From: Mycobacterium deserti
Lineage (GTDB): Bacteria > Actinomycetota > Actinomycetes > Mycobacteriales > Mycobacteriaceae
Reading direction: 5' to 3'
NCBI RefSeq assembly: GCF_025345615.1
Contig: NZ_JAODWD010000003.1
Span: 434,001-498,000, forward strand
DNA length: 64,000 bases
Shown here: positions 1-11,385 of the stretch, one piece after another
Numbering within the stretch: position 1 is the first letter of the stretch
How the letters are laid out: each line of letters opens with the position of its first letter
Notes under the pieces: model-generated
Database searches by the model: none
What the model was told of the DNA's origin: nothing
Seen by the model: only the letters and a program-made list of their open reading frames with translations
Made by a program: the position numbers and the translations under genes

Positions 1-1
1 T

Positions 2-1002
2 GACCTGCGGGCCAACCCCGACATGGAGGCTCAGGGCGTGGCGATCGAGGCGCATCTGGACCGCGGACGCGGCCCGGTGGCCACGGTGCTCATCCAACGC
101 GGCACGCTGCGCGTGGGCGACTCGGTGGTGGCAGGCGACGCCTACGGTCGCGTGCGCCGCATGGTCGACGAGCACGGCGAGGACGTCGAGGCGGCGCTGC
201 CGTCGCGGCCGGTGCAGGTCATCGGCTTCACGTCGGTGCCGGGTGCCGGTGACAACTTCCTCGTCGTCGACGAGGACCGCATCGCCCGCCAGATCGCCGA
301 CCGGCGCAGCGCGCGCAAGCGCAACGCGCTGGCTGCCCGCAGCCGCAAGCGGATCAGCCTCGAGGACCTGGATTCGGCGCTGAAGGAAACCAGCCAGCTG
401 AACCTGATCCTCAAGGGCGACAACGCCGGTACGGTCGAGGCACTCGAGGAGGCCCTGCTGGGCATCCAGGTCGACGACGAAGTCGAGCTTCGGGTCATCG
501 ACCGCGGCGTCGGTGGCGTGACCGAGACCAACGTCAACCTGGCGTCGGCCTCGGATGCGATCATCATCGGCTTCAACGTCCGCGCCGAGGGCAAGGCCAC
601 CGAGCTGGCCAACCGCGAGGGTGTCGAGATCCGGTACTACTCGGTGATCTACCAGGCCATCGACGAGATCGACAGCGCGCTCAAGGGCATGCTCAAGCCG
701 ATCTACGAGGAGCGCGAGCTCGGCCGGGCCGAGATCCGCGCGATCTTCCGGTCGTCGAAGGTCGGCAACATCGCCGGTTGCCTGGTGCAGTCGGGCATCA
801 TGCGACGCAACGCCAAGGCCCGCCTGCTGCGCGACAATGTCGTGGTCGCCGAGAACCTGACGGTGTCTTCGCTGAAGCGCGAGAAGGACGACGCCACCGA
901 GGTGCGCGAGGGTTACGAGTGTGGTCTCACGCTGACGTACTCCGACATCAAGGAAGGCGATGTGATCGAGACCTACGAGCTGGTGGAGAAGGAGAGGGTC
1001 TA

Positions 1003-1003
<1 letters not shown>
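2..1003 (+). CDS. infB: Translation initiation factor IF-2, C-terminal part (5' end outside window)
   Basis: C-terminal third of IF-2, the GTPase that places initiator fMet-tRNA on the 30S subunit and promotes subunit joining. The frame is open from base 2, so the start, N-terminal extension and G domain lie upstream of the window. Visible are the beta-barrel after the G domain ([16 protein letters not shown]), the IF2 domain-3 core ([19 protein letters not shown]) and the C-terminal tRNA-binding barrel ([18 protein letters not shown]). The stop codon overlaps the start of rbfA by one base, so the two genes are translationally coupled, as in other mycobacteria. Confidence 0.97.
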
Positions 1004-3803
<2,800 letters not shown>

Positions 3804-3911
3804 GTGGCGCCTGGTGCAGGCGTCGCCGACCTGTTTCAGCAAACGGTCAGCTCTTGCCCGGCACAGGACTACCTGCTGCAATGTAGGTGAGGTGCCCGGC
3901 AAGGGGAATTG

Positions 3912-5249
3912 ATGACCGCGTTACCGGAATGGGACATCGTCGACCCGCGCTCTACAGACGCGGAACTCGTGCGTGGTTCCATCGCCGGCGACCGAAGCGC
4001 CTTCGCACAGATCTACGACCGCTACGCCGACCGGCTGCACGACTTCTGCGTGGGCATGCTGCGCGACCGCGATGGCGCCGCCGATTGTGTGCAGGACGTG
4101 TTCTGCATCGCCGCGACCCGCCTGCCGACACTGAGGGAACCGGACAAACTGCTGGGCTGGCTGTACGCGATCGCCCGCAACCAAGCGCTGCGCCGGCTGC
4201 GTGATCAACGCCGCGAAATGCCATCGGATCAACTCCCCGACCTTCAAACCGATGACGCTGGCCCGGATGCGCTAGCCGTGCGCGCCGAATTGGCCGATCT
4301 GATCGCGGAGGCCGCCGGCGGATTGACCGACCGCGATCGCGCGGTCTTCGACCTGGCTTTTCGCCATGGTCTGACCGGTCCCGACCTGGCCGACGCGATT
4401 GGAGTCAGCAATAGCAATGCCAACAATGTGGTGCAGAGGCTGAGGCGGACGGTCGAACGCTCGCTCGGCGCGTTACTGGTGTCCCGGCGCGCCCGAAGCG
4501 CCCCGGGTGATTGCACGGAGTTGGATCGTTTACTCGCCACTTGGGACGGGCAGTTCACGGTGCTGATGCGCAAGCGCATTTCGCGGCATATCGAGTCGTG
4601 TCCAACGTGCGACGACAAGCGGCGGCGATTGGTCAGCCCCGCCGCGCTACTCGGCTCAGCACCCCTTCTCGTCCCGGCGCCGAAATGGTTACGCGAACGG
4701 ACGCTGGGCGAAATCCAGCTCACCTCACACGGCAGTTCGATGCGCCCCGAGTGCGACAGTGCCTGCCTCTCTGGCGATGACGCCGGTGGACGCCGACGCG
4801 CCAGCAGGTTATTGGTGGCCGCCGCGTTGTTGCTCGTCGGGCTGGGCGCCTCGGTGTGGTTGACATTCGGCTGGTTGAAAGACGAGCCCGTCTCGATCAC
4901 CCCAACCGAATTCAGTGAAATAGACCCTGAGCCCGCCAGCCAGGTGCCGCTCGACGTCCCGTCGCCGCCGCAAGCGCCTGCGGTCGGGCCGCCGACTCCC
5001 GTTCTGCCGGCGAAAACCCCGCCACCGGCCGCCCCGATCTACGGGCCACCGTCGGTGTCGGGCCCGACGCCCGAAGTGGCTCCGCCCATCGAGTCCCCGG
5101 ATCCCGCATCGACGCCGGAAAAGTCGACGGTGAAGCCCCCAATGTCGTTCAGCCCGACAGTGACCGCTCCACCCGCCGCGCCGCCACAGCTGGGCGGGAA
5201 TGACGGCCCCGACTCCGATCAACCGAATCGAGCAAACAGCGCACAGTGA
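3912..5249 (+). CDS. ECF sigma factor fused to zinc-finger anti-sigma-like motif, TM helix and Pro-rich tail (paralogue A)
   Basis: 445 residues. ATG at 3912 follows AAGGGG with a 5-base spacer. Sigma-70 region 2 covers about residues 25-95 (FAQIYDRYADRLHDF, ADCVQDVF); region 4 about 135-190 (LTDRDRAVFDLAFRHGLTG, then a helix-turn-helix SNSNANNVVQRLRR). Downstream comes C201-x24-H226-x3-C230-x2-C233, the zinc-binding spacing typical of ZAS anti-sigma factors. One membrane helix lies at about 298-320, followed by roughly 120 residues rich in Pro, presumably outside the membrane. The architecture suggests a sigma factor carrying its own membrane-anchored inhibitor. It is 60-odd percent similar by eye to the convergent gene ending 22 bases away. 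Such fused ECFs exist in actinobacteria; target genes are unknown. Confidence 0.88.
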   Translation: MTALPEWDIVDPRSTDAELVRGSIAGDRSAFAQIYDRYADRLHDFCVGMLRDRDGAADCVQDVFCIAATRLPTLREPDKLLGWLYAIARNQALRRLRDQRREMPSDQLPDLQTDDAGPDALAVRAELADLIAEAAGGLTDRDRAVFDLAFRHGLTGPDLADAIGVSNSNANNVVQRLRRTVERSLGALLVSRRARSAPGDCTELDRLLATWDGQFTVLMRKRISRHIESCPTCDDKRRRLVSPAALLGSAPLLVPAPKWLRERTLGEIQLTSHGSSMRPECDSACLSGDDAGGRRRASRLLVAAALLLVGLGASVWLTFGWLKDEPVSITPTEFSEIDPEPASQVPLDVPSPPQAPAVGPPTPVLPAKTPPPAAPIYGPPSVSGPTPEVAPPIESPDPASTPEKSTVKPPMSFSPTVTAPPAAPPQLGGNDGPDSDQPNRANSAQ

Positions 5250-5271
5250 GCCACTGACCTTTCGGCGCTAC

Positions 5272-6600
5272 CTAGGGCACAGCCGAGCCGCCCGGCGCCG
5301 GATCGCCGCCGGGCACAACGAGATCTCCCGGTCCGGTGAGGTCCCCTCGCGGCCGCGGCGGCCAGGCCGGCCACTCCGGCGGCGGAAGGGGTGTGGGCTC
5401 AACGACCGCTGGCGGTTCGGCGACCGGCGGCGGTTCGGCGACCGGCGGCGCTTCGACGACCGGCGGCGCTTCGACGACCGGCGACGGTTCGGAGACCGGC
5501 GGTGCCGCGGGCTTTGGCGCCGGCTGCACCTGCGCGCTGACCGGCGGTGCGGCTGGCAAAGGGACCGACGTCACGCCGACAGCCGGGCCAACAGGCGGGG
5601 GCGGCGCCGGCGCCGTCGTGCTGATCTCAGTCGGTGTCGGGGACTTCTGGTTCAGCCCAAGGACGATGACGGCGGCCGTCGCGATCAGCGCGCCGACGAA
5701 CAATGCGATCGGCAGAAGATAACCGGGTGTCTCCCGCCTCCCTGTCGCCTTCGCGCCGGGGGCGTCGCCGCGCAGCGGGTGTCTGGCCGACGCCAGCTGG
5801 ATCTGGCTGAGCGTGCGTTCGCGCAGCCATGTCGGAGCCGGGACGAACACCGGTGCAGCGCCCAGCAGAGCGACCGGGCTCACCAGCCGTCGGCGCTCTT
5901 TCTCGCACACGCCGCATGAATCGATGTGACGCGAAATACGTTTGCGTATCAGGACATTGAAGTGGCCGTCCCAGCCGTCGAGTATCGCCGCCAGCTCACG
6001 ACAATTCCGGGTGTTGCGGGCCCGCCGGGCGACCAGCAGTGCGCCAAGAGAACGCTCGATGGTCTGGCGCAACCGGTGCACGAGGGTGTTCGCGTTGGAC
6101 GGCGAAACCTCCAGAGCCTCGGCGAGGTCTGGGCCGCTGAGGCCATGGCGGAACGCCAACTCCAGCACAGAGCGGTCGCGGTCGGACAGACCGCCCGTCG
6201 CATCGGCGATCAATTCGGACAATTCCGTGCGTGCCGCCACGGTGTCGGGGCCCGGATCGCTGGACGGGTCGTCGGGCAAATCATCGAACGGCGTCTCGCG
6301 GCGGCGCTCTCGGAACCGTCGCACCGCCTGATTTCGCGCGATCGAGTACAGCCACGGGCGCAATCTGTCCGGATCGCGAAGGTTGTCCAGCTCCGTCGCC
6401 GCGATGCAGAATGTGTCCTGCACGCAGTCCGCGGCGCTCTCGCGGTCGCGCAGCATCCCGATGCAGAAGTCGTGCAGCCGGTCGGCGTAGCGCTCGTAGA
6501 TCGCCGCGAACGCCCGCCTGTCGCCGGCCGCCGCGGCTCGGGCCAGCTCAGCGTCGCTGCTGACCGGACCGTCGACGTCCCAGCTGGGTACCGCCGTCAT
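5272..6600 (-). CDS. ECF sigma factor fused to zinc-finger anti-sigma-like motif, TM helix and Pro-rich tail (paralogue B)
   Basis: 442 residues from the ATG at 6600, which aligns with the start of the paralogue (MTAVPSWDVDG versus MTALPEWDIVD). A GTG at 6636 overlapping the upstream stop is an alternative, but it lacks a ribosome site and adds 12 unmatched residues. Sigma region 2 (FAAIYERYADRLHDFCIGML), region 4 (LSDRDRSVLELAFRHGLSG) and a C-x24-H-x3-C-x2-C motif (RKRISRHIDSCGVCEKE) are followed by one membrane helix (LLPIALFVGALIATAAVIV). The outer tail is Pro/Val/Glu-rich with hexapeptide repeats. The gene is probably co-transcribed with the upstream single-pass protein at 6633-7334. Confidence 0.87.
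   Translation of the reverse strand: MTAVPSWDVDGPVSSDAELARAAAAGDRRAFAAIYERYADRLHDFCIGMLRDRESAADCVQDTFCIAATELDNLRDPDRLRPWLYSIARNQAVRRFRERRRETPFDDLPDDPSSDPGPDTVAARTELSELIADATGGLSDRDRSVLELAFRHGLSGPDLAEALEVSPSNANTLVHRLRQTIERSLGALLVARRARNTRNCRELAAILDGWDGHFNVLIRKRISRHIDSCGVCEKERRRLVSPVALLGAAPVFVPAPTWLRERTLSQIQLASARHPLRGDAPGAKATGRRETPGYLLPIALFVGALIATAAVIVLGLNQKSPTPTEISTTAPAPPPPVGPAVGVTSVPLPAAPPVSAQVQPAPKPAAPPVSEPSPVVEAPPVVEAPPVAEPPPVAEPPAVVEPTPLPPPEWPAWPPRPRGDLTGPGDLVVPGGDPAPGGSAVP
5408..5497 (-). repeat. Five 18-bp tandem units coding Pro-rich hexapeptides
   Basis: Five consecutive 18-bp units (5408, 5426, 5444, 5462, 5480) of the type GGCGGCGCTTCGACGACC; two are identical and the others differ by a few bases. 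Read on the minus strand they encode VVEAPP/VAEPPP-type hexapeptides in the outer tail of sigma paralogue B. Paralogue A has a Pro-rich tail but no such array. Slippage-prone, so the tail length may vary between strains. Confidence 0.9.
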
Positions 6601-6632
6601 GACCTCGACCTCGTCGAAGAGTTGGGCTGACT

Positions 6633-7334
6633 TCACGGCGCGACAACCAGCGGCGGAACGAAGACCGGCGGCGCCGGGTCCGGCTCGGGTTCCGGCTGAG
6701 GCGCCGGCGCCAGGAGCAGATCCGGTTGTGACACCGGCGGCTCGGGATCCGGGGCCGGTTCCGGCGACGTGAAATCGTCCACCACCACGGGCGGCTGCGG
6801 CGACGGATCCTGAGGGTTCTCCGGCTGCGGGTCCTGCGGCGGTTGCGGCTGCTGGTCTTCCGGCTTCTGCGGCGCCTCGTCGGTTTCGACCGGCTTCTGC
6901 GGGGCCGGAGGGGATGCCGGCACTGAGGTGTCTACGGTCACCATGTTGCCCGGCATAGCGATGTCCGCGGGACCGCGCTGGCCGCCGGGCGCGTCGGGTG
7001 TCGCCGTGCGCGGCGCCGAGGCCCTGGCGTCCGGGGTGATCACCACCGCAGGCGTCGGACCGGGCACGATGGCCGACCGGTCGAAATCAGAGAAGGTCAG
7101 CGCGACCGCCGAGCCAACGCCGATGCCGCAGGCCAGAGCCGCGGCAAGAACGGCGTGTTTGACGGCTCTCGGTGGGTCATCGGCTTCGGCGGCACGTTCG
7201 TTCTGGTCGCGCGGGGGTGAGCCCGCGAAGCCGAAGCCGTAGCGGGCGTCGTCCTCCGGCTGACCGAGAGGACTCGATGCCCACGCGGCGGCGACGGTCT
7301 GAATGTTTGACTCGGTGTCGTAACTGGTGGTCAT
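6633..7334 (-). CDS. Single-pass membrane protein with Pro-rich outer domain, coupled to sigma paralogue B
   Basis: 233 residues, unknown function. A cytoplasmic N-terminus of about 57 residues is followed by one membrane helix at about 58-80 (AVKHAVLAAALACGIGVGSA). The outer domain of about 150 residues is dominated by Pro, Gln, Glu and Asp (PQKPEDQQPQPPQDPQPENP). Its stop overlaps the alternative GTG start of the downstream sigma gene and lies 32 bases before the preferred ATG, so the two form one transcription unit. It has no anti-sigma zinc motif. The shared topology with the sigma tails suggests a partner in envelope sensing; this is inference. Confidence 0.72.
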   Translation of the reverse strand: MTTSYDTESNIQTVAAAWASSPLGQPEDDARYGFGFAGSPPRDQNERAAEADDPPRAVKHAVLAAALACGIGVGSAVALTFSDFDRSAIVPGPTPAVVITPDARASAPRTATPDAPGGQRGPADIAMPGNMVTVDTSVPASPPAPQKPVETDEAPQKPEDQQPQPPQDPQPENPQDPSPQPPVVVDDFTSPEPAPDPEPPVSQPDLLLAPAPQPEPEPDPAPPVFVPPLVVAP

Positions 7335-7423
7335 GGCGCGTCCTTGGGCTGTGGCCGCCCGGGTTGGGTGGCAGTCACAGGTAAGAGCGCCGACGACGCG
7401 CTACTCGCACACTTTTTTCGAGA

Positions 7424-7993
7424 TTACTTTTTCGCGGCGCGAGCGATAGCAGCCCATCCGTGTGGGTTGGTGCGCACCTCGACTTCGGCGAACCCGGCGG
7501 CCTCCAGACGCGCAGGCAGTGTCGCCGGGTCGACTGGGTTGTAGGTGTCGTCCTCGTGATGGGCTTCGAGTTCCGGGCTGGCCAGGCTGTCGCTGGCGAC
7601 CAGCGCGGCACCCGGCCGCAGCACCCGGGCGACCTCCGCGAACAGCTGATCCTGCAGAGCAGGCGTCGGGACGTGGTGCAGCATCGTGAAGCACGCCGCG
7701 CCGGTGAACCGGCCGTCGGCGTAGGGCAGCGCCGTCGCGTCGCCGCGCACGATCTCCACATTCGGCATCTCGGCAAAGCGCTCGGTCAGCATCGCCGCGA
7801 GTTCGTCGTCGATTTCGACTGAGGTCAGCCGCGGCACCGATTCGCTCAGTACATCGGTCGTCGCGCCGTAGCCGGGTCCGACTTCGAGCACGTCATCACC
7901 CAGATCGGTAGTGCCCAGCGCCCACGGCAGGATGATCTCACGGATCGCCTGTCGCCATTCTTCGCTGCCGCACCGCTCGTGCGCCTTGTTCAT
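7424..7993 (-). CDS. Class I SAM-dependent methyltransferase
   Basis: 189 residues with a UbiE/Methyltransf_11-type Rossmann fold. Motif I is DVLEVGPGYGATTDVL (residues about 34-49), with the acidic SAM-ribose residue in VEIDDEL, then GDATALPYADGRF and FTMLHHV (post-motif). The C-terminus has FAEVEVRTNPHGW. The substrate cannot be told. The start overlaps the stop of the enoyl-CoA hydratase gene by 4 bases (ATGA), so both are in one operon. Confidence 0.88.
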   Translation of the reverse strand: MNKAHERCGSEEWRQAIREIILPWALGTTDLGDDVLEVGPGYGATTDVLSESVPRLTSVEIDDELAAMLTERFAEMPNVEIVRGDATALPYADGRFTGAACFTMLHHVPTPALQDQLFAEVARVLRPGAALVASDSLASPELEAHHEDDTYNPVDPATLPARLEAAGFAEVEVRTNPHGWAAIARAAKK

Positions 7994-8745
7994 CGAACCT
8001 GCTCCCTGCCTCGCTGCAACACCGCGTCGCGATTGGCGGCGATGTCGTCACCGCTGGCTTTGCGCATCCACTCCCGCGCCGATGCGGCTTCGATCCACAG
8101 CCCCTCGTTCGTCTGCGCTTCGTCGATGCGGTGATACGACCCCAGCAGCGCCCGCACGGCCTGCTGGTTGTTGCCGACGATCGACGCCGCGACCGCGCGC
8201 GCGGTCGGCAGCAGCTGGTCGTGGGGGACGACCTCAGTGACGAGACCGGCGCGCAACGCGTCGGCCGCTGACAGGTAGTCGCCGGTCAGGCTCATCCGCC
8301 GGGCTAGTCCGATGCCCACCTTCTGCGGCAGCCGCACCGACAGTCCCCAGGTGGGCAACAGCCCGACGCGGGCGTGGGTATCGGCGAACCGGGCCTGCTC
8401 GGAGGCGATCAGAATGTCGCAGTACAGCGCCAGTTCCAGGCCACCCGTCACCGCGGCGCCGTTGATCGCGCCGATCACCGGCTTGGTCAACGGCGGCCAC
8501 TTCGGTGAGATGTCGGGCAGCTCGGTGGTGTCGCCGAGCTCTTTGAGATCCAGTCCTGCACAGAAGACCGGGTCCGCGCCCGTCACGATCACGACGTCGA
8601 CGGAGTCATCGGACTCCACCTCACCCAGCGCCCGGTAGAACTGGCTGCGCAGCGCCGACGACAGCGCGTTGCGGAACTGCGGCCGGTTCAGCGTCAAGGT
8701 GCGGACTCGGTCGCGGGTGTCGATGAGCAGGATGTCGTCAGGCAT
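7990..8745 (-). CDS. Enoyl-CoA hydratase/isomerase family protein
   Basis: 251 residues of the crotonase fold. It has the oxyanion-hole region DPVFCAGLDLKELGD (about residues 57-71), the second one INGAAVTGGLELALYCDILIAS (about 95-115) and the ADTHARVGLLPTWG segment. The glutamate usual in hydratases after LLPTWG is not obvious (LSVRLPQKVG), so the activity could be hydratase, isomerase or another crotonase reaction on an acyl-CoA. It is the first gene of a two-gene minus-strand operon with the methyltransferase and is divergent from the DUF2277 gene. Confidence 0.9.
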   Translation of the reverse strand: MPDDILLIDTRDRVRTLTLNRPQFRNALSSALRSQFYRALGEVESDDSVDVVIVTGADPVFCAGLDLKELGDTTELPDISPKWPPLTKPVIGAINGAAVTGGLELALYCDILIASEQARFADTHARVGLLPTWGLSVRLPQKVGIGLARRMSLTGDYLSAADALRAGLVTEVVPHDQLLPTARAVAASIVGNNQQAVRALLGSYHRIDEAQTNEGLWIEAASAREWMRKASGDDIAANRDAVLQRGREQVR

Positions 8746-8767
8746 GGATTGAACCTATCGTGGAGCC

Positions 8768-9034
8768 ATGTGCCGAAATATCACGGAGCTTCGCGGACTC
8801 GAGCCTGCGGCCACCGACGAGGAAATCGAAGCGGCCGCGCGGCAGTACATCCGCAAAGTCAGCGGAATCACCCGGCCGTCGGCGGCCAACATCGACGCCT
8901 TCGAGGACGCGGTCGCCGAGGTCACCGCGACCACAACCCGGCTGCTCTCGAAGCTGCCGCAGCGCAAGCAGCCGCCGAAGACCGTTCCGCCGCTGCGTCG
9001 ACCTGAGGTTCGCGCACGGCTCGGCATCGCTTGA
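8768..9034 (+). CDS. DUF2277 family small protein
   Basis: 88 residues starting MCRNITELRGLEP, the signature N-terminus of DUF2277 proteins, which are of unknown function and common in actinobacteria. The rest is helical and charged, with a C-terminal basic, Pro-containing segment (LPQRKQPPKTVPPLRRPEVR). Its stop overlaps the TTG start of the DUF1802 gene by four bases, so the two are co-translated. It is divergent from the enoyl-CoA hydratase with only 22 bases between the starts. Confidence 0.9.
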   Translation: MCRNITELRGLEPAATDEEIEAAARQYIRKVSGITRPSAANIDAFEDAVAEVTATTTRLLSKLPQRKQPPKTVPPLRRPEVRARLGIA

Positions 9035-9612
9035 CCAAGGCGGCCTCTGATCCGCGTCGCGTTCACGTGATACCCGCCCTCAAGGAGTGGAGCGCGGCCG
9101 TTCACGCGCTGCTCGACGGCCGGCAGACCGTGCTGCTACGCAAGGGAGGCATCCACGAGAAGCGGTTCGCGGTGACGGCGTCGCGGTTCTTGCTGTTCCC
9201 GACCGTCGCGCACAGCCACGCCGAGCGGGTGCGAGCCGAGCATCGCGATCTCCTCGATGCGGCGGCCGGCGACAGCACCGACGACGCTATTACGATTCGG
9301 GCGGGCGCCAACGTCGTCGCGGCGATCGATGTCGTCCACCCCCACGCGATCGAAACCATTGCGCCGCTGCATATCTGGACCTCCGAGTCGGTGCGGGCCG
9401 ACCGTCTTGACTTCCGCCCGAAACACCGGCTGACGGTCCTAGTCGTACAGGCCTGCCCGCTGGTCGAGCCGTTGCGGCTCGTGCGCGCACCGGAATACGG
9501 CGGGTGCAAGAGTTGGGTTCCGCTACCCGTCGACCCGGTGTGGGCAACGCCGGTGCACGACGATGATTACCTGCGCGATGTCGCCGCAACGGTGCGTCGG
9601 GCCGTCGCCTGA
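9031..9612 (+). CDS. DUF1802 family protein
   Basis: 193 residues from a TTG at 9031 that overlaps the DUF2277 stop. The N-terminal ALKEWSAAVHALLDGRQTVLLRKGGIHEKRF is typical of DUF1802, a family without an assigned reaction. A second conserved stretch is LLFPTVAHSHAERV. The coupling to DUF2277 suggests a shared role, but nothing in the sequence says which. A terminator-like hairpin follows at 9648. Confidence 0.85.
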   Translation: MTKAASDPRRVHVIPALKEWSAAVHALLDGRQTVLLRKGGIHEKRFAVTASRFLLFPTVAHSHAERVRAEHRDLLDAAAGDSTDDAITIRAGANVVAAIDVVHPHAIETIAPLHIWTSESVRADRLDFRPKHRLTVLVVQACPLVEPLRLVRAPEYGGCKSWVPLPVDPVWATPVHDDDYLRDVAATVRRAVA

Positions 9613-9647
9613 CCGCATCCAGAAACGTGGATCGGTAGACGTACGGC

Positions 9648-9674
9648 AAGGCGGCCCGAAATAGCCGCCCTTTT
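9648..9674. terminator. Hairpin plus T-run between convergent genes
   Basis: GGCGGC (9650-9655) pairs with GCCGCC (9664-9669) around an 8-base loop, flanked by AA on the left and TTTT on the right. It sits between the convergent DUF1802 (ends 9612) and CocE/NonD (ends 9703) genes, so it may stop transcription from both sides. Confidence 0.6.
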
Positions 9675-9702
9675 GTGGCAATTAGTGCGCAATTCGATCA
9701 GC

Positions 9703-11376
9703 TCAGTCGGTGGACGGCAGCGCGGGCCCTGCTGGCAGGACGAGCCGCGACACCCCGCCCTCGCCGAGGTGCACCGTGTGCGTCGCCGCGACGACTCGGC
9801 GCCCGCTGGCCCACGGCTCGCCGGTGCCCAGGTTACGAGCGAACCGCGGATGCGAACCTCCCGCAATCATGACCCGGATCCGAGACCCCGCGCGGAACCG
9901 GTGCGCGGTCGGATCCAGTTCCAGGCGCACCGTGCCGGAAACGGTTGTGCCGCGGCGGTATCCGTCACTGACGTTTCGCGACACCCCTTTCGCGTCCACC
10001 TCGCTTACCCGCACGAACAGATCGTGATGCGGGTTGTCGCACGAATGGGTGAGCTCCATGACCGGGGTCCCGACCACATAGAGATCCGTCGGTAACCGGT
10101 CGCCGGTGAAGCACAGCACGTCGGACCGTTCGGCCAGCTTGGCGTCCTTGCGGTAGCCGCCTTCAGGCGACAGCAGTCGGCCGCCGATCGTCGGCGTCGG
10201 ATCGGCGGGGTTGTATGTGAATCGAGTCGCGGGTGCGGTGTCCGGCGGCGCGGTGTCGCCGAGGCGCCCGGTCGGCTGCAGATAGAGCACGCGTTCGGGC
10301 ATCGCCGGCGGCCACTGGTCAAGCTCAAGCCATCCGTGACCGTTGACCTCGATCCGCACTGGGCTGCGGTTGATCTGGCGGCCCCCCATGTGCGCACCGA
10401 GCCAGTCGAGCGACTCGCGCATGACGGTCGGCGAACCCTTGGTCATGATGTGGGTGTGCGTCCACGAGCCGATGGTCACGGCCACCTCCACGCCGCGCCG
10501 CCTCAACGCGTCGTACTGGGTCAGCGTCTGCTCGAGAAACAAATCTTGCCAACCGCCGATTAACAACACCGGAATCTCGGTGCGGTCCAGCGCCTCTCGC
10601 AGATTGCGATTCGACCAGAACGGGTCGTCGGGCTCCGGGTGCTCCATCCATGACTCCCACCACAGCGCACCGCCGCCGAGTAGCTCTCGCCCCGCGTCGC
10701 CGATGGGCAGGGCGCTCGTCGCCCGGGTGAGCGCTCGGCGTGCCCGCACCTGGCGGACCAACGCGCGCAGCTTGCTCGGCTCCTCCTGGTGTGCCACCAG
10801 ATCACTCCAGCCGAGGAAGTCGTTGAGGCCGAAAGTGCCGGTGCCCCAGCGCGGGCCGCTGACGTCGTGCGGGCCGACCGTGATCACCGCGGCCGCCATC
10901 TCCGGTGGCGGGTCCATCAGCAGCGCCCACTGCGTGAAGCCGAGGTACGACAGCCCGATCGTGGCGAACGAGCCGGTGAACCACCGTTGTTCGCGAAGCC
11001 ACGCCACGGTGTCCGCACCGTCGGCGATCTCGTATTCCATCGGGTCGAAGTCGCCGCCCGAGCCGAATGTGCCTCGCACACTCTGAAAGACCACGTGGTA
11101 CCCCCGTGATGCGTACACACCCGCGTAGAGGACCGCGAACGGAAAGCGCCTGCCGTACGGACAGCGCACCAACAGCGTGCCCGCCGGATCGGAGGTCGTT
11201 GGCTCGTAATGGTCGGCGAGCAGTTCGACGCCGTCGCGCATCGGTATGCGTACTCGCCGGTGCACGACGTAGTCGCAGGAGTGCGACGGTAGTCGCAGCA
11301 CGCGACTCAAGGCGTTGCCGGCGAACCGCAGGACTCTGGAGGGGGTCGACGGCCTGGTGGAAGCTACTGCAGTCAC
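9703..11376 (-). CDS. CocE/NonD family alpha/beta-hydrolase (X-Pro dipeptidyl-peptidase S15 type)
   Basis: 557 residues, GTG start. The N-terminal S15 hydrolase domain begins at RIPMRDGVELLADHYEP; the nucleophile elbow is IGLSYLGFTQW (Ser in G-L-S-Y-L-G). The catalytic acid is probably in IGGWQDLFLEQ, and the histidine in GSWTHTHIM. The C-terminal jelly-roll domain (VGTPVMELTHSCDNPHHDLFV to the end) is characteristic of CocE. The family hydrolyses esters or amides; the substrate here is unknown. A TetR regulator gene lies directly upstream on the same strand. Confidence 0.9.
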   Translation of the reverse strand: MTAVASTRPSTPSRVLRFAGNALSRVLRLPSHSCDYVVHRRVRIPMRDGVELLADHYEPTTSDPAGTLLVRCPYGRRFPFAVLYAGVYASRGYHVVFQSVRGTFGSGGDFDPMEYEIADGADTVAWLREQRWFTGSFATIGLSYLGFTQWALLMDPPPEMAAAVITVGPHDVSGPRWGTGTFGLNDFLGWSDLVAHQEEPSKLRALVRQVRARRALTRATSALPIGDAGRELLGGGALWWESWMEHPEPDDPFWSNRNLREALDRTEIPVLLIGGWQDLFLEQTLTQYDALRRRGVEVAVTIGSWTHTHIMTKGSPTVMRESLDWLGAHMGGRQINRSPVRIEVNGHGWLELDQWPPAMPERVLYLQPTGRLGDTAPPDTAPATRFTYNPADPTPTIGGRLLSPEGGYRKDAKLAERSDVLCFTGDRLPTDLYVVGTPVMELTHSCDNPHHDLFVRVSEVDAKGVSRNVSDGYRRGTTVSGTVRLELDPTAHRFRAGSRIRVMIAGGSHPRFARNLGTGEPWASGRRVVAATHTVHLGEGGVSRLVLPAGPALPSTD

Positions 11377-11385
11377 CTGGCCAGG

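Noticed and set aside
5408..5497. Possible CRISPR-like array
   Set aside because: Units are contiguous, 18 bp, without spacers and in frame with a coding tail, so this is a coding tandem repeat.
5200..5919. Plus-strand frames rich in DRRRF repeats
   Set aside because: They are the opposite-strand reading of the Pro-rich hexapeptide array of sigma paralogue B.
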